DNA from: Candidatus Atribacteria bacterium
GTDB lineage: Bacteria > Atribacterota > JS1 > SB-45 > 34-128
Assembly: GCA_003451675.1 (NCBI GenBank)
Contig: DMCY01000053.1
Span: 34,864 to 98,863 of the forward strand
Direction of reading: 5' to 3'
DNA length: 64,000 nucleotides
Under the pieces are notes generated by a model. The model saw only the letters and a list, made by a program, of their open reading frames with translations. It did no database searches and was not told the DNA's origin. A program made the position numbers and the translations under genes. Shown here piece after piece: positions 62,590 through 64,000 of this stretch. Position 1 is the stretch's first letter. Each line of letters opens with the position of its first letter.

Positions 62590-64000
62590 TTACAATTTCT
62601 TGAAAATTATTTTCTCATTTTTTTCATCCAAATTGGCTTCTAATTTATCCCCTTCTTTGAAAACTCCCTCTAAAATTTGCAAGGCTAAAGGGTCTTGAAT
62701 ATACCTTTGAATGGTTCTCTTTAAAGGTCGAGCACCATAATGAGGATCATATCCTTTTTCAGCTAAAAATTCTTTTATTTTTTGAGTAACTTTTAAATAA
62801 ACTTTTTTAGTTATTAATCTCTTTTTTAAAATATTGAGCTGTATATCTACGATTTTAATAATCTGCTCTTTATCTAAATTGTTAAAGATAATTATCTCAT
62901 CAAGTCTATTTAAAAATTCCGGCTTAAAGTGCTCACGGAGAGAATCGTTTACTTTTTGCATAACAGACTCTCTATTTCCCTCATTCATTTCGTAAATCCA
63001 CTGACTTCCAATATTCGAAGTCATAATCAGGATAGAATTTTTAAAGTTAACTATCCTGCCCTGCCCATCAGTCAAGCGTCCATCATCTAAAATCTGTAAT
63101 AGAATATTAAAAACATCGGGATGGGCCTTCTCGATTTCATCAAAGAGAATAACCGAATAAGGTTTGCGCCTAACAATTTCGGTGAGTTGTCCTCCTTCTT
63201 CATATCCGACATAACCCGGGGGAGCCCCGATTAAGCGGGCTACACTGTGTCTTTCCATATATTCAGACATATCAATACGTACCAGGGCATTTTCATCATT
63301 AAATAAAAAATCAGCTAAACTTCGTGCAAGTTCGGTTTTTCCTACGCCTGTGGGTCCCATAAAGATAAATGACCCAACCGGTCTTTTGGGGTCTGCTATC
63401 CCCACCCGGGATCTTCTGATAGCATTGGAAATTAACCTGATTGCCTCATCTTGTCCAACCACTCTTTGTTTAAGCTCTTCTTCCATCCTGACTAATTTAC
63501 TTGCTTCACCCTCCATAAGTCGGCCAACAGGGATGCCAGTCCATTTAGAGACAATCTCAGCAATATCTTCTTCATCCACTTCTTCTTTAAGCATCTTGGT
63601 TTCTTTTTGTAAGGAAGCCAATTTTTCGTTTTCTTCTTCCAATTTTTTTTGAAGTTGAGGGATTACTCCATATTTTAACTCGGCAACTCGATTAAGGTTC
63701 CCTTCTCTCTCTGCTTTTTCGGCTTCTATTTTCGCTTGTTCAGTTTTACTTTTTATCTCATGGATTTTTTGAATACCTTCTTTTTCATTATTCCAATGCA
63801 ATTTCATACTATCTCTTTTTTCTTTAAGGGTACTTAGTTCCTGCTCTATCTTTTTTAAACGATCTTGAGAGCTGGCTTCTTTCTCTTTCTTTAGAGCCTG
63901 TTTTTCTATCTCTAATTGAATAATTTTTCTTTCCACTTCATCTATTTCGATAGGCATACTATCAATTTCTATCCGTAAACTGGCAGCTGCTTCGTCAACT
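62590..64000 (-). CDS. clpB: ClpB disaggregase, C-terminal part (cut by window edge)
   Basis: The reading frame is open to the right edge. Visible are the end of NBD1/start of the M-domain ([34 protein letters not shown]), the coiled-coil M-domain, WTGIPVGRL, and NBD2 with Walker [20 protein letters not shown], Walker [34 protein letters not shown], and sensor-2 [18 protein letters not shown]. ClpB with DnaK dissolves aggregated proteins. The first ~400 residues lie outside the window. Confidence 0.95.
   Translation of the reverse strand, partial: VDEAAASLRIEIDSMPIEIDEVERKIIQLEIEKQALKKEKEASSQDRLKKIEQELSTLKEKRDSMKLHWNNEKEGIQKIHEIKSKTEQAKIEAEKAEREGNLNRVAELKYGVIPQLQKKLEEENEKLASLQKETKMLKEEVDEEDIAEIVSKWTGIPVGRLMEGEASKLVRMEEELKQRVVGQDEAIRLISNAIRRSRVGIADPKRPVGSFIFMGPTGVGKTELARSLADFLFNDENALVRIDMSEYMERHSVARLIGAPPGYVGYEEGGQLTEIVRRKPYSVILFDEIEKAHPDVFNILLQILDDGRLTDGQGRIVNFKNSILIMTSNIGSQWIYEMNEGNRESVMQKVNDSLREHFKPEFLNRLDEIIIFNNLDKEQIIKIVDIQLNILKKRLITKKVYLKVTQKIKEFLAEKGYDPHYGARPLKRTIQRYIQDPLALQILEGVFKEGDKLEANLDEKNEKIIFKKL

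Noticed and set aside
1..64000. CRISPR arrays, rRNA and tRNA genes
   Set aside because: I found no regularly spaced direct repeats with unique spacers, no rRNA-like stretches and no convincing tRNA cloverleaf by eye.

Overview
The window reads as an AT-rich bacterial chromosome segment, probably from an uncultured anaerobic thermophile-like lineage. Gene style (mannoside and glycosylglycerate metabolism with ABC uptake, SigO/YvrJ-type small genes, heavy loads of REP-associated transposase debris, and short GC-rich palindromic repeats in AT-rich DNA) suggests Atribacterota or a deep Firmicutes-like relative. No rRNA, tRNA or other taxonomic marker was seen, so this placement is inference only.

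Region 1 (1-32.4 kb) is almost entirely minus strand and is an accessory/defence island. From the left it holds a UPF0158 fragment at the edge, an AbiEi/AbiEii type IV toxin-antitoxin pair, a CARDB-type lipoprotein, a Mrr-like NACHT ATPase, a second AbiE-like pair with a four-site operator, and a GmrSD/AlbA_2/DUF4268 operon. Next come a large unassigned two-gene unit, a single-chain HamA-HamB-like nuclease-helicase, a TIGR02391 protein, a zinc-ribbon protein, and an operon of a HEPN-like protein, an Eco57I-type methylase and a PLD-SNF2 helicase. Between these units lie decayed 3' ends of REP-associated tyrosine transposases, IS21 debris and an 81-bp structured repeat in two near-identical copies.

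Region 2 (32.5-33.4 kb) is an island boundary. A tandem glycine riboswitch with terminator and a cyclic-di-GMP-I riboswitch point toward the island but have no obvious cognate gene.

Region 3 (33.45-41.1 kb, plus strand) starts with a Ski2-like helicase fused to an OmpR-type winged helix, then an HTH protein preceded by 11-bp tandem repeats. It continues with a sigma factor split into region-2 and region-4 genes, DUF1659, DUF2922, an LLH-type holin, an M15 peptidase and a YvrJ-like peptide. Each gene of this cassette is preceded by a GC-rich palindromic repeat, and several repeats are translated in frame.

Region 4 (41.2-58.0 kb, minus strand) is a coherent sugar locus: CdaR-type regulator, GH38 alpha-mannosidase, GT4 glycosyltransferase, LacI regulator, GH13_18 phosphorylase-like protein (catalytic Glu apparently replaced by Gln), a second LacI regulator with a palindromic operator, a three-gene ABC sugar importer, two GH130 phosphorylases and a GT-A glycosyltransferase. 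The set fits uptake, turnover and possibly synthesis of mannosyl/glucosyl-glycerate-type solutes or beta-mannosides.

Region 5 (58-64 kb) is housekeeping: a TPR lipoprotein-like secreted protein, a LiaF-like membrane protein, an MscS channel and the C-terminal part of ClpB running off the right edge.

A cross-cutting oddity is that at least two genes (LacI at 51406-52419, TIGR02391 at 22850-23572) retain full family N-termini in frame behind strong Shine-Dalgarno sequences but start at AUA rather than ATG/GTG/TTG.
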